Assembly: GCF_001625215.2 (NCBI RefSeq)
Contig: NC_030386.2
Coordinates: 19,562,545 to 19,626,544 of the forward strand
Direction of reading: 5' to 3'
DNA: 64,000 bases
Origin: Daucus carota subsp. sativus
Lineage: Eukaryota; Streptophyta; Magnoliopsida; Apiales; Apiaceae
Shown: positions 1-11,721 of the stretch, piece after piece
Numbering within the stretch: the first letter of the stretch is position 1
Layout of the letters: every line of letters begins with the position of its first letter
Notes under the pieces: generated by a model
Databases searched by the model: none
Told to the model about the DNA's origin: nothing
The model's input: the letters and a program-made list of their open reading frames with translations, nothing else
Position numbers and translations under genes: made by a program

Positions 1-1097
1 GACTGGCACATTAGTGCTCATATTTGTTCTGGTAATACGTTTTAAGAACATAAGAGTATAAGACTATTTTGTCAGTCTGATATTATTTAACTTGTATAAC
101 TGAAAGCAAAAAAAAAAAAATGTAATCTGCATATAAGTCAAAGTGGTCACTGGTATTAGACTTGAAACGATCATCAGCTCAAAAAAAAAAGACATTGTTT
201 GGAAGTTAGAGGTTTGAGGAAAATTATATAATTGAGCCAATTTAAAGGTTTGATTAGATGAATACTCTGGTGTTTGGTTTTTCCAATTAGAGGATTGTCA
301 ACATTGAACAGACAGTAGACAGATAAACTAATAATTAAATTAAACAGATGGAATTGGGAGGACTCGAACCTGAGACCCCTCCCTGAAACGAGTTATAATT
401 CTAAATTAAATACAAACAATAGCAAATTCAATCCGCTAGTCAAAAGAACTAATTGAGTTAGCTAGTCAAAAAATATCTCTTCTCGAACATACTTGAATTT
501 TATATTAAACTTTCAGCTAACTTTATATCATGGCTACAGGTAACTCTTTTTTCATTAGCAGTGGGGGGTTCTGTACCGTGGGTTTTGATGGGCGAGGTAA
601 GTACTGTTGTAATCAGTTGGCCAAATATATACTTCACTGTTGAAAGAAAAAAAATGGTCAAGTAACTTTTTTTTAATATATACATCAGCCTATAATTATC
701 TACTAGTTTATCAAGACTAGTTGCAGCTAAATCTACGATGCATGACTATTCAGATGCTTCCGATAAACATTAAGGGTTTTGCCGGAAGTTTGGGAACATT
801 TTCAAGCATGTTTGTTGGTTGGATTGTTAATTATGTCTTCAACTTCTTACTAGAATGGAGTCCATCAGGTAATTTTGCGTTCCTTGTGTTTATGCTTTGT
901 CTATCACCCTGTGCACCGGCACTTGCTTAAATGTCAGCAGTTTTGGACTCATATGTCATCTTAAGCAATTAAATTTTTTAGGAACGCTCTTCATTATCGC
1001 AAGTTTTAGTGGTTTGACGATTCTATTTGTTGCGAAGATGATTCCAGAAACAAAAGGAAGAACATTGGAAGAGATAGAAGCGTCAATGCTCACTTAA
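1..1097 (+). CDS. ERD6-like sugar transporter, 3' end only (copy A)
   Basis: This is the last four exons of an MFS sugar porter of the ERD6-like type; the rest lies left of the window. The exons I place are 1-31, 540-596, 754-868 and 982-1097, joined at GT-AG sites with matching phases. They encode the end of TM9/10, the TM10 segment with the conserved PW (SVPWVLMGE), the loop LPINIKG, TM11, TM12 and the family C-terminal motif [14 protein letters not shown]. Known ERD6-like proteins move monosaccharides with protons, mostly at the tonoplast; for this copy that is inference from family. It is almost identical to the 3' half at 22404-23521, so copy A probably had the same exons 10-15 upstream. 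Whether the whole gene is intact cannot be judged here. Confidence 0.85.
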
Positions 1098-1503
1098 ATT
1101 TATGTATTAACAGTGAAGGGATTATCTTTTGTATTATATATGTTGCTGTTTCTTATCTTCTAGAGAATTTTTATATTATGTCTTAAAAAATGTAATAACA
1201 TTGAACGCAGGGACAAAAGTATAAGGAGGCTAACTTATACCGAAGTTCCGACTATGTCAGAAAAATTTAATAACATTGAACCAACTAATATTGTTCATTA
1301 ACTAATATTATTCATTAGCATTTTGGTAATGCATTATAGTATCAAGACAGGTTTCGGGTAATTAAATATGCTATGTATCTTTTTCAGTTTTATTGTTCGA
1401 GAAATAAATGCTTATTTTTGGAGAAAATTTTGTTTTGAGATTTTCTTAAACTTCATTCATTTTATTTTTCAACGAATGTCAACTTTTATGTTATTTCAAG
1501 AGT

Positions 1504-1612
1504 TTATAAAACATGGATCCAGACTTTAATTTAATCTCCAAGCCGACAACAGAGTTATGATGCAGGTGAAATGTCACTTTAGCTCCCATCATAATCTCAG
1601 CTACCTCACCTT
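1504..1612 (+). promoter_or_regulatory. Conserved upstream block of the ERD6-like group (orphaned copy)
   Basis: A block containing 'gcaggtgaaatgtcact' and 'aatctcagctacctc' occurs here, at 23928-24036, at 4469-4600 and at 25299-25441, with a weaker form at 10303-10352. At 4469, 10303 and 25299 it sits about 50-100 bases before the start codon of a transporter copy, so it is probably promoter or 5' leader. Here the first exon it should serve is missing. Confidence 0.55.
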
Positions 1613-1630
1613 GAGCATGTTGACACATAT

Positions 1631-2058
1631 AGCCAAAGCCAACCAGTCAGGAGGACACTAAAAAGTAAATTTTTAGGGGCAAATGAAAAGTTTAAAAAAT
1701 ATATAGGCACAAAATTTTCTTTAGGCATATATTTTCAATATTCATTTTAAAAGATCAACAAAGGTAGTTTTTAAATATTTTGATAATATACTAATTTGTT
1801 AAAATATCATTCTTATGTGGTTGGTCTTGCAAAAAATATTATTAGATATGTCTATCGTTTTACTCCTAAAATGTCAGATTGTGTTACGTTTTGTAGGGTT
1901 TTTCGGACCAAAACACAACACGATCTACCATTTTCTTTCAAAAATCAAAATGCTGGATTTTCCAACATTAATAACTGATATCTTGAGTCATTTCTCCCAA
2001 CACTGTTATTTGGCCAGTTGTGGGTTTTGTGATATGAGGGACCTTTTCTCTGTTTTTT
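1631..2058. other. Unrelated sequence replacing exon 1 of an ERD6-like copy
   Basis: Upstream, 1504-1630 matches the promoter of the gene at 4655. Downstream, from about 2060 the DNA matches intron 1 of that gene. The roughly 430 bases between them match neither, so exon 1 has been replaced or lost with an insertion. The same sequence is at 24055-24482. The small reading frames in it are not recognisable. No terminal repeats or target duplication were found. Confidence 0.5.
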
Positions 2059-2126
2059 AGTTCTTTTTACTTGTTTATTCCATGAGTAAATCACTGAGCT
2101 TCGAAGTTGTCATTAAACTTCTATAG

Positions 2127-3830
2127 AATGGATATGCATCTGCTGCTGAAGCTGGGATTATGGAAGACTTAAGTCTATCTTCTGCTCAGGTATCTGCACT
2201 ATTCCATTTTTTATTTTATTTTTTTAATAACATACTTGCAAGCTCGAATTATGGTTTTTTAAGTTACAAGCCCTCGTAATGTGTTAGGAGGAGAACTTAG
2301 CGGGATCTTGTATCTCAGCATGGATATTAATTATGGTTTTGCTTGTTTGCAGTTTGCGTTGTACGGTTTGATTTTTATCTTTTGGAAATATGTTTGGTAC
2401 AATTGCAAGTCGAAAGCTTGTAAGTTCATAAGATAGAGTGGTTGAGTGTCGTAAACAGGGTGACGGACTAAAACATAAACATAAATAAGAAAAGAAGATT
2501 AAGTGAAAGTTGATTTCATTTATTACTATATTATATTAACTGAGAGTAACACTTGTCTTACAGGTTCATCCTGGAAACAAATCTTTCAAGCTTCTCCGTA
2601 TCCTACTATTTTGGTCTTGTAAGAGATTAATTAGCATTTGGTTCACCCTCTGCATGATCTTAATCAATGGAAGAAGCTGACTGGCACATTAGTGGTCAAT
2701 TTTGTTCTGGTAATACGTTTTAAAAAACATAAGAGTATAAGACTATATTGTCAGTTTGATATTATTTAAATTGTTAGCACTGAAAGCAAAAAAAAAACAT
2801 CATGTGTAAAATTTCTTTTGTCCACAATATGCATAGTCAAATTGGTTTCTGGTATTAGACTTGAAATGATCATCAGCTCAAGATAAAGACATTGTTTGGA
2901 AGTTAGAGGTTTGGAAATAATTAGAGAATTGAGCCAATTTAGAGGTTTGACTAGATGAATCGTCTAACATTGGTATTTGATTTTCCAATCAGAGGATTGT
3001 TTTGAATGGACAGTAGACTGATAAACTAATAATTAAATTAAACAGATGGGAATTAGGAGGACTCGAACCCAGAGACTTCTCCCTAAAATGAGCTATGATA
3101 CCAAGTTAGAATACAAAAATTCATTTACCAAATAATTTCATTCAACGGCTAATTCAATCCGCCAGGCAAAACAACTAATTCATTTTGCTAGACAGTAAAT
3201 ATCTCATCTCGAATATTCTTGAATTTTATATGAAATCTCAGCTACTTTATATCATGGCTACAGGTAAGTCTTTTGTCATCAGCAGTGGGGGTTTCTATAC
3301 CGTGGTTTATCATGGCCGAGGTAAGTACTGTTGTAATTAGTTGGCCAAATATATACTTCACTGTTGAAAGAAAAAAAATGGTCAAGTAACTTGTTAATTT
3401 TTTTTTTTTATAGATCAGCATATAGTTATTTACTAGTTTATCAAGACTAGTTTCAGCTAAATATAAGATGCAGGACTATTTCAGATGCTTCCGATAAACA
3501 TTAAGGGCTTTGGCGGAAGTTTTGGAACATTTTCAAGCATGTTTGTTGGTTGGATTGCTAAGTGCTAACTATGTCTTCAACTTCTTACTAGAATGGAGTC
3601 CATCAGGTAGTTTTACAGTCCTTGTCTTTATGCTTTGTCGATCACACTGCACACTGGGACTTGTTTAAATCTCATTTATGTACTCATGACATCTTAAACA
3701 ATTAAATTTTCTAGGAACGTTCTTCATTATGGCAAGTTTTAGCGGTTTGTTGATTCTATTTGCTGCGAAGACGGTTCCAGAAACAAAAGGAAGAACATTG
3801 GAAGAAATAGAAGCATCAATGCTCACTTAG
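2127..3830 (+). pseudogene. ERD6-like transporter pseudogene (copy B)
   Basis: Six exon remnants are recognisable: exon 2 (2127-2189, still open), exon 3 (2353-2419, one extra base plus a 24-base deletion compared with 5149-5238), exon 15 (2656-2709), exon 16 (3264-3320), exon 17 (3485-3606) and exon 18 (3715-3830). Exon 1 is absent. Exons 4-14 are deleted: intron 4 sequence runs straight into the end of exon 14 near 2553-2563. The acceptor before exon 15 is changed from AG to AT. Exon 17 carries a 7-base insertion (gtgctaa repeated) that shifts the frame. It cannot make a transporter. Its exons 2 and 3 have a near-identical twin at 24551-24843. Confidence 0.93.
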
Positions 3831-4462
3831 ATTTTTGGATCAACAGTGAGGGGATTATTTTTTGTATTATATATGTTGCTGTTTCTTATCTTTCAGCGGA
3901 TATTTATTCTCTGTCTTTACAAAAAGTGATAACACAGAAAGCAGGGACAAAGGTAGGAGGAGGCTAACTCGGGCTAAAGTCCTCAGAAAGAATTAATAAC
4001 TTAAGATAGTAATGTTTTGTTCTCGAAAGTCAGTATAAAAATTTTATTTTAGATTTTAGCCGCCGCTAATATGGATCTCGAGTTCTGCTCCTGTTTCTGC
4101 TATGTGACTGAAAAGAATGTTTTCTTTTTGATAGGAAGGTGAGACCATGGTTACCCCTTGTAAATAAAATTAAATCAGATTCGCCAAAGAAATATTGGTG
4201 ATAAATCGTGATGAAGAAAAATCACGCGTATCCATCAAATTTAAAGACTTCTTACATATTTAACTAATATATCTCCAAGACTCATGTGCGCATATTTCAT
4301 GTATCAGTACATCCAATTTTATGTCCACTCCCTACTTGTAGCCATGATCAGATGCACATATTTGCACGTGATTAAGCTGGTTTTAACCTTGTTTCGAGCA
4401 ATAAGCGCTTATTTTTCGTAAAAAATTTGTTTTGAGAATTTTCCAACTTCATTCTGATTTTT
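3831..4462. other. Intergenic, no gene seen
   Basis: This AT-rich spacer lies between pseudogene B and the next intact transporter. It shows partial similarity to the spacer after copy A (around 1098-1500), as expected from local duplication. I see no coding or RNA gene. Confidence 0.6.
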
Positions 4463-4468
4463 GTTTTA

Positions 4469-4600
4469 AGAGTTTATAAATGATGGACCATTTCAATCTT
4501 GAATTTAATATCCAAGTCGACAACAGAATTATGATGATGCAGGTGAAATGTCACTTCAGCTACCACCTCAAATCTCAGCTACCTCCCTCTAAGCATGTTG
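4469..4600 (+). promoter_or_regulatory. Conserved upstream block before the transporter at 4655
   Basis: This is the same conserved block as at 1504-1612 and 25299-25441, including 'gcaggtgaaatgtcact' and 'aatctcagctacctccc'. It ends about 55 bases before the start codon. Conservation among several copies, alongside less conserved flanks, suggests promoter or 5' UTR function. Confidence 0.5.
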
Positions 4601-4654
4601 ATATATATGCCTTGTAATGTTTATATTGCTACAAATTTTAAAAATTGAACACAA

Positions 4655-7600
4655 ATGGAGAGGGAAAGCATGGAAGAAGGACTTATCAAGAAATCCATGA
4701 CTAAAAATGACACAAAAAGCAATGGAAAAGAAGATATTATGGGCTCATCTGTCACTCCACTTCTTCTCGTTAGCACTGTTCTTAGTGGATTGGTTGCTCT
4801 CTCCAATGGCTGTGCTGTAAGTTCTTACTTCTTTTTACTTGTTTGTTTCATTTTCTACTTCATAGGAGAATTGCTGAGCTCCCAAGTCGTCGAGTACTCA
4901 TAATTCTTCATAGGCTGGATATACATCTGCTGCTGAAGCTGGAATTATGGAAGACTTGAGTCTATCTATTGCTCAGGTATCTGCACAATTCCATTCTTTC
5001 GTTCTCTTTCATTCAGCTTAGAGGCTGGAATTAGCATTGTTATCGGACCTTTGGAAAGCTCAAGGTGTTAGCACTTAGCGGAACTCAACTGGAAGGTCTT
5101 ATAATATATTTTAGCATGAATAATATTTTGTATATTGCTTGTATGCAGTTCTCATTATTTGGTTCGATTTTAAATTTTGGAAGCATGCTTGGTGCAATTG
5201 CAAGTGGAAAGCTAGCAGATCTCATGGGAAGGAAACTTGTAAGCTCTTCCTGCACTCTAAAACTGCAGGGCTAGGGTTAAATATACTTTATCAGAGCATA
5301 AACCAACTTTGAAAGATTCTATTTTCCGTTTCATGATTTTGTGGCAGACGATGTTGCTGATGGACATATTACTTATCATTGGGTGGTCAGCAATCATTTT
5401 TGCACAGGTAATTTTTGATAGTTTCTCTTGATAGTTTCCTCGCTTGAGTTCCTGAAAAGTAAAAGATTGAAACGAGATTGAGTGAAAGTTGATTTTATAT
5501 TAATATATTAAATTAACTGAGTGTTTTATACTTGTTGAAAGGGCGCTTTGTGGCTTCAATTTGGAAGATTGTCATTGGGATTTGGATTTGGGATTCTCAC
5601 CTTCTTGGTGAGGGTAGCAACACTTTAACCCAAAATTACATATCTTTCTGGTTTGTAAAATAACTATCTACATTCTGTGAGACAGTTACCAGTATATATT
5701 GCTGAAATAACACCAAAAAGTATCCGGGGAAGATTTTCAGGAGCAGTTATGGTACTTTCATCAATATTGAACTTGTCTATTAAAAAAGTACAAGTTCTTA
5801 TTACTTTCAATAAATATGATTCAAGGAGTTGGTAACTAGACCGATGACTATAATTATATGTTAAACAAGTGACTTTGCTACATACCCTTGTTTTGGCAAT
5901 TCTGCAGCTGATGCTAAATGTTGGTGTTTCTGTGATGTTTTTTGTCGGAAATCTCATTGCATGGCGATCCTTGGCTGTAATAGGTAAGTCATTTGGTTAT
6001 ATGCTGTTATTGATATGTTGGAGGTTGTCAGTATGAATTGCCAGAAAATGTTATGCTTCCAGGGGTTTTACCAATTCTCATTCATGTGCTGGGGTTATAT
6101 TTTGTACCGGAGTCACCTAGATGGTTGGTGAGTTGTGTATAACTCTTTTAATAATTTATTAATTTCAATTTAGGAATGTGAGCTTTACAGAAAAGCGGGA
6201 AAAAGGAGGCCTAAGAGTAATTAGCATTATGTTGTAGTGTAGATAGCGCTGTCTAACTCCTGGCACTTCTGTTATCGTGGAAAAGTTGTGACATTAAACA
6301 AAATATGAGCCCTTCTGGAATTTCTTTATTAGATAAAACTGATCCTCTGCAGGCAAATACTGGTCGAGAAATACAGTTTGAAGATACTCTACAACGCCTA
6401 AGGGGCCTAAATGCTGATATTACGGGAGAAGCAACTGAAATAAGAGTATGGATCAACTTCAGCTACAATTATGTAACGTTCAACCAATTTTACACACATA
6501 ATAATGAGATGAGGTTTTCTTGTCAATTAGGATTCAATTGCAACTCTTCATCAGCTCTCAGAACCAAGATTCATGGAAATGTTTGAGAAAAAATATGCTC
6601 GTTCCCTCATTGTAAGATATTTAAGCTATTGTTATCTATACTAGTCTTCCTTTCTTAATTTTTCTTAATTTTTACTATGGACAGGTAGTAATTGGTACGC
6701 TGGTATTGTTACCACTTGGTGGTAGTCTTGGGCTTGTGTTCTATGCAAGTTCGATTTTCAGAGCAGCTGGTATAAACAAAAGCTCTTTCAGTCATTCATA
6801 TGCTAATTTGCTGGGCGTGAAAATGAACTTATATTTGTTTCTCAATATATAACAGGTGCTTCAGTTACCCTCGGTACCACAGCATATGCAATAATTCAGG
6901 TTCTTGCAAATTTCGAATGCACACTAGGATTCATTCAAATATTATTTTATTAAAATATAACATCGTCTCAAGAATCTCAGTAATGTACATATCTGATGCA
7001 GATTCCGGTTGGTGCTTTGGGTGTACTCTCATTAGATAGAACAGGAAGACGTCCACTTCTGCTGGTATGAGTGTACTGAATTAGTTTAAATCATACCAGA
7101 CTTTATGTCATACCAGAACTTATACGGGAAGGGGCAGGTATCTTTTATCGGGGCTTTCTTGGGGAGCGTTTTTGCAGGAGTAGCATTTGTCTTACAGGTT
7201 CATCTAGAAAAATAAATCTTTTAAGCTTCTCCATACCTTGCTAATTTTGTCTTGTTAGAGATTAATTTTCATTTGGTTCACCATGTGCAGGATCTTAATC
7301 CGTGGAAGGAGCTGAGCGGCACATTAGTGCTCATTGGCGTTCTGGTAATACAATAACATAAGGACTATTTTCAGTCTGATAGTAATTAAGTTGCAAAAAG
7401 TGAAATAAAACAAAATCTTGTGTAAAAAGAATTCTTTTATCAACAATCTACATAGACAAATGGTTGCTGGTACCAGACCTGACACGATTATCAGCCCAAG
7501 AAAAAATATCTCATCTTGTATATACCATGGTTATATTAAAAGTAGGTTAACCTCTCATCATGGTTATCAGGTAAATCTTTTATCATACGCAGCGGCGGTT

Positions 7601-8123
7601 TCTGTACCATGGGTTATCATGGCTGAGGTAAGTATCTTTGTAATTTATTGGTCAAATGGTAGTTCACAGTCAGAAGAAAAATAGTAAGGAAACTTATTAT
7701 TCGTTTTTTCAATCAGAAAGTAAATTATTTGCTAGTACCCCAAGAATGATTCAGTTGAATATAAGCTGCATGTTTCTGTTTCAGATGCTTCCAATAAACA
7801 TTAAGGGTTCTGCTGGAAGTCTTGGAGCATTTTCAAAGATGTTCGTTGCTTGTATTGTTAACTATATCTTCAATTTTTTACTGGAATGGAGTCCATCAGG
7901 TAGTTCCGCAGTCCTCACTTGTGTTTATGCTTGTCGATGACACTATTCACTAGCACTTATTAAAATCTAAACTTGTACTCGTGTCATCTTACATGTAAAT
8001 TTTCTAGGAATGTTCTTCATATTTGCGAGTTTCAGTGGTCTGACGATTCTGTTTGTTGCGAAGATGGTTCCAGAAACAAAAGGAAGAACATTAGAGGAGA
8101 TAGAAGCATCAATGCTCATTTAG
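4655..8123 (+). CDS. ERD6-like sugar transporter, intact (copy C)
   Basis: Eighteen exons join in frame to 471 aa: 4655-4816, 4914-4976, 5149-5238, 5348-5407, 5542-5607, 5686-5751, 5908-5983, 6063-6127, 6353-6445, 6531-6611, 6685-6769, 6856-6899, 7002-7064, 7138-7197, 7291-7344, 7571-7627, 7785-7899 and 8008-8123. Family motifs are present: ADLMGRK after TM2, [11 protein letters not shown] in TM4, PESPRWL after TM6, [10 protein letters not shown] after TM8, VPWVIMAE in TM10 and [12 protein letters not shown] at the C-terminus. The start is the first ATG after the conserved upstream block. Family members are proton-coupled monosaccharide carriers, often of the tonoplast. Oddly, the TM7 motif that is QQLGGVNG in the copies at 39745 and 45799 reads LPLGGSLG here (residues 283-290), and the TM5 Q (169) is M. 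Sugar transport is therefore uncertain. Confidence 0.93.
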
Positions 8124-8500
8124 TTTTTGAAAAATCTGTTTTAGGCTCTACGCAATGTGTATAGACAGTGTTTCTCTAGTACAATTCCACAGCAGCTGGT
8201 GACTGATTTATGCTACAGCAGGGAATTATTATGTTGCTGTTTCTTATTCTTCGCAGAAATAATCTCAAATAATTTACAGTTAAAACTGCAAACTAGATTG
8301 GACCAGGCTCTGTGTCCAAATCTGGACCAGCCTCAACGGCATCCTGCTGATGCATTCTAACAACATAGGACTATATTGTCTGCGAGCAAGTTTCGCAATG
8401 TTCTCCTGTATGAATTAGATTCCTAGTCGGTTTCGATGTCCTGAAAACCATCTCCTGCAATAGATGAATTGCATTTAGTGGACTCTTTATATATTTAGAT

Positions 8501-9050
8501 GAGCATCTCCAATAAACTCTTTATCTGAGCTCTTAAATTAAAAAATAAAGAGTCATGCTAAATTTTGAGCTCCAAGAGACTCCTAGAGACTTTTTAAGAC
8601 CTTGAGAGTCTCTTCTCTCCTCAATTATAGGAGCCACTACATAGCTCTTACCTAATATTTTATTATAAGTTTGTTTCACTTACTCTCTTTCTTTCCACTT
8701 TTTTTTTGTTTTTTTACGAGCTCAATGTACTTTTAATAATATAAAAATAAATGAAGAGTGGATATAAAGAATATTGTTAGAGTAAATGTATACTAAATTG
8801 CTAAGAGCTAATAATTTATGGTTTTTCTATGGTATGCCCATGGGCACACAATAAGCACAAAATTTGATAGATTTTCTTTGTTTTGATTGGCTTACACGCC
8901 TTTAATAATGATGCCCCCCCCTTCACACCAATCTCACCAATCAAACACACCAAATTTATGAATTTCCGTGTCTACCATAGACACACAGTGGACAACCCAA
9001 TAATTTATATTATATTTAAGAGTGATTTCAAGAGTTTATTGGAGATGCTC
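8501..9050. mobile_element. MITE with perfect 21-bp terminal inverted repeats (Harbinger-like)
   Basis: The ends gagcatctccaataaactc... (8501-8521) and its exact reverse complement (9030-9050) enclose about 550 bases without a gene. The paralogous spacer after the gene at 25499 (around 29600-29660) has the flanks but not the element, which gives an empty site. A TTA next to each end is compatible with the TWA target of PIF/Harbinger elements. A second, shorter element is probably nested at about 8825-8990: 'tctatggta' near its left end is inverted as 'taccataga' near its right end. Confidence 0.85.
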
Positions 9051-9185
9051 TTAAATGCTTACAAATTTATTAAATTAGCCCTTATGATCCTAATTAATTA
9101 GGATTGGACCAAATTTGTTTTATTTAAATATATTTTAAGATGTTTTTTAGTCATAGCACTATACTAATTACTTAATCTTAAAATA

Positions 9186-9442
9186 CTCTCTATGTCTCAA
9201 ATTTTTATCATATTTGACTCTTTTTAGTCATTTGATCAAATTTTGACCAAATATTACACATAAAATATAAATAAAGATGCAATAAAATTTGGACCACTAG
9301 AAAGTAAGTAAAGTTTATCTACTTGAATATGTATTTTTCAAATCTTGTAAATTATAAAAAATAAAAAAAATAAATAGTTGTCAAAGTTTGATGAATTTAA
9401 CTAAAAAAAGTCAAATAAGACAAAAATTTGGAACAGAGGGAG
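9186..9442. mobile_element. Stowaway-like MITE
   Basis: The left end ctctctatgtctcaaattt and right end aaatttggaacagagggag are imperfect inverted repeats of the plant 'CTCCCTCYGTYCCA' type. TA dinucleotides flank both sides (9184-9185 and 9443-9444). The interior carries inverted 'tcaaa/gac' runs and no gene. Confidence 0.85.
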
Positions 9443-9825
9443 TAATAAATTAGAAATCGAGCGCAATCTGACAATTAGATCTATCATGCCTGCACAACAA
9501 AATACAAATCGAGCTGATCACATAAGTTTGTTAATCCTTTTCAAGTAGGGTTAATATGACTCTTTTTACAAATTTGACTTAGTGGCGTTTGGGTGAGCTT
9601 AAATAAGTGCTTATTGCTTAAAGTAAAAAAGTGAAGTAAAAGTTAGAAGCAAGTTAAGACTTATAAGTGATAAAAGTGTTTGGGAAATAAGTAGAAGCAG
9701 TGAGACAAAAACTAGTAATCGACTTCTTACACAGACTGTACAAATAAGTGCTTCTAACTTATAATTCAGAAGCCGGGATTATAAGCCCGTGCCAAACACC
9801 CACTTAAATTGATTACTATCAATTA

Positions 9826-10031
9826 AGCACTTTGTTGCTAGCTTTGCTTCTGTCACATTTGGCTGTGCTGTATGTTTTTGATATTTTTTTCACTTGCATG
9901 TATACTTCTCTAGTTCATGAGTTATGTACTGAGCTCTCAAGCTATTGTTTTTTTATAATTATATTTAGACAGGGTTTTCATCTGCTGCGGAAGCTGGCAT
10001 TGTTGCAGACATGGGTCTGTCTACTGCTCAG
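9826..10031 (+). pseudogene. Two-exon relic of an ERD6-like transporter
   Basis: The end of exon 1 (9826-9869, encoding a sequence ending FGCA, with one base lost compared with the gene at 31316) and a full exon 2 (9969-10031, GFSSAAEAGIVADMGLSTAQ) remain with a normal intron between. The closest relative in the window is the gene at 31316-36666: both have VADxGLSTAQ and an exon 2 starting with aca. The rest of the gene is missing, because the next recognisable unit is the start of another copy at 10440. Its position after copy C mirrors that of the F gene after the copy at 25499. Confidence 0.85.
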
Positions 10032-10439
10032 GTATTACATTCATTCCTGTTTACTTTGTGTCTGATGTGCTTGTGTATATTTTGTACGAATCTCGATTAA
10101 GTAATAATCGATAAAGTAATAATCCTGCTACTATTATAACTAGGAACGTTTTTCATATGTTCTGATTTATTTGTATGAAAGAACATATACTTGATATGAT
10201 TACAACACTAACTTAAAACTTAACAAATACAGATATAAAAAAATTATATTTTAATGAAATAGTTGATTAATTATATTAATGATTTAAACCCCACATAGAG
10301 AACAAGTTGTGATGGCAGGAGAATCATTACTGCAGCTACCTCCCTCTCACTCATTCAGCCGACAGATTACTGTGTGTATTTGAAGAATTAATATAATTCT
10401 CGAAGAACAAGTGTGCGAAATCTGAAATTTTGAAAACAA

Positions 10440-11604
10440 ATGGAGAGAGAAAGCATGGAAGAAGGACTTATTAATAAATTCATGAGTAAAGATGACATAA
10501 AAATCAATGACGTTGCGAGCTCATCTGTCACCCCCCTTCTTCTCTTTAGTGCTGGTCTTTCTGGGCTTGCTGCTTTCTCCAATGGCTGTGCTGTAAGTTT
10601 TTCATTATTTTCACTTCTTTTCAATTTATACTTTGTATTAAGTAAATTACTGAGCCCCCAAGTTGTTGTATACTCATAATTTTCTATAGTTTGGGTACAC
10701 TTCTGCTGCTGAAGCCGGAATTATGGAAGACTTGAATCTATCTATTGCTCAGGTATCTGCACTATTCCATTCTTTCTTTGTTTCTATAATATTGTACTTG
10801 CAAGCTGGTATTAAGGATTGCTAAGTTATCGGGATTTCTAAAACTTCAAGGTGCAGAGTCCTATATTGTATCATTAACATGATTTTAAATTTGTATATTG
10901 CTTATGCAGTTCTCTTTATTCGGTTCACTCTTAAATTTTGGAGGTATGTTTGGTGCAATTTCAAGTGGAAAGATAGCAGATCTCATGGGCAGGAAACTTG
11001 TAAATCCTTCCTTCGTTCTAACATTGCAGGGCTAGAGTTGAATATACCAGAGTTGGATTCACCAGGTTGTATGATGCTAATTTGTATTGCATGATTTTGT
11101 GGCAGACAATGTTGCTGATGGACGTATCACTTATCATTGGGTGGTCAGCAATTATTTTTGCCCAGGTAATTCGCCTTTGATATTTCCTTTCTATGCTGGT
11201 ATTTTTTATTTTGCGAAACAGTTTCGTGCTTTTTTTGATCATCGGAAAAAAACATGTATGTTTATCATAGGATAGAGTGGTTGAGTGTCGTAAACAGGGT
11301 GACAGACTAAAACCATACACAATTAAGAAAACAAGATCATGTGAAAGTTGATTTCATATTACTATTGACTAAGAGTTTTATACTTGTTGAAAGAGTGCTT
11401 TGTGGCTTCAACTTGGAAGGTTTTCATTGGGATATGGATTTGGGATTCTGACCTTCTTGGTAAGCGTAGCAAAACTTCACTTTAAAAATTACAAATCTTT
11501 CTGGTTTTTGATTTAATTCTTAATATATTGCAATACAGTTACCAGTATATGTTGCTGAAATCTCACCAAAAAATATTCGGGGAAGATTTTCTGGAGCAGT
11601 TGCG
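10440..11604 (+). pseudogene. 5' half of a split ERD6-like transporter (exons 1-6)
   Basis: Exons 10440-10592, 10690-10752, 10910-10999, 11106-11165, 11394-11459 and 11539-11604 are all open and correctly spliced. They encode the N-terminus to TM4/5: [28 protein letters not shown] and LPVYVAEISPK. Exon 1 is nine bases shorter than in the other copies. Homology continues about 100 bases into intron 6 and stops at 11721, where a MULE-type element begins. Exons 7 and onward are not found next to it. The 3' exons of a related copy appear at 21655. The half has no visible disabling mutation of its own, so the break is probably young. If transcribed it could give only a truncated protein of about 170 aa. 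Confidence 0.85.
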
Positions 11605-11721
11605 GTACCTTCATCAATACTGAATTTGTCTTTTAACAAAATAGCGGTTCATATTGCTTTCAATAAATATTATTTCAGGAGTTGGTAACTAGACCACGAA
11701 CCATAATCTATTATATATCTA

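Larger units (their letters stand above)
1..2425 (+). repeat. Recent segmental duplication, left copy
   Basis: This stretch matches 22404-24850 nearly base for base, introns and intergenic DNA included. Visible differences are a 21-bp stretch (aatttcattcaacagctaatt region) present only in the right copy, poly-A length changes, and roughly a dozen substitutions, mostly in the first 750 bases. Similarity stops abruptly at about 2425, where this copy continues with 'cataagatagagtgg' and the other with 'cttctttcagtc'. Confidence 0.95.

Noticed and set aside
343..392. tRNA-like piece ('ggaggactcgaacctgagac') in the last introns of copies A, B and A'
   Set aside because: It resembles the T-arm of a tRNA read backward, but no full cloverleaf can be drawn. 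It is better explained as conserved intron or a SINE-like remnant.
721..1097. Two separate small genes at 721-930 and 897-1097
   Set aside because: They are exons 17 and 18 of the transporter read through flanking intron sequence. Exon phases join them into one protein.
1796..2060. Overlapping 60- and 81-codon frames
   Set aside because: They lie in the sequence that replaced exon 1, have no homology I recognise, and are copied unchanged at 24220-24484 because the DNA itself is duplicated.
11018..11320. 100-codon minus-strand frame
   Set aside because: It overlaps exon 4 and introns of the plus-strand transporter half and has no independent support.
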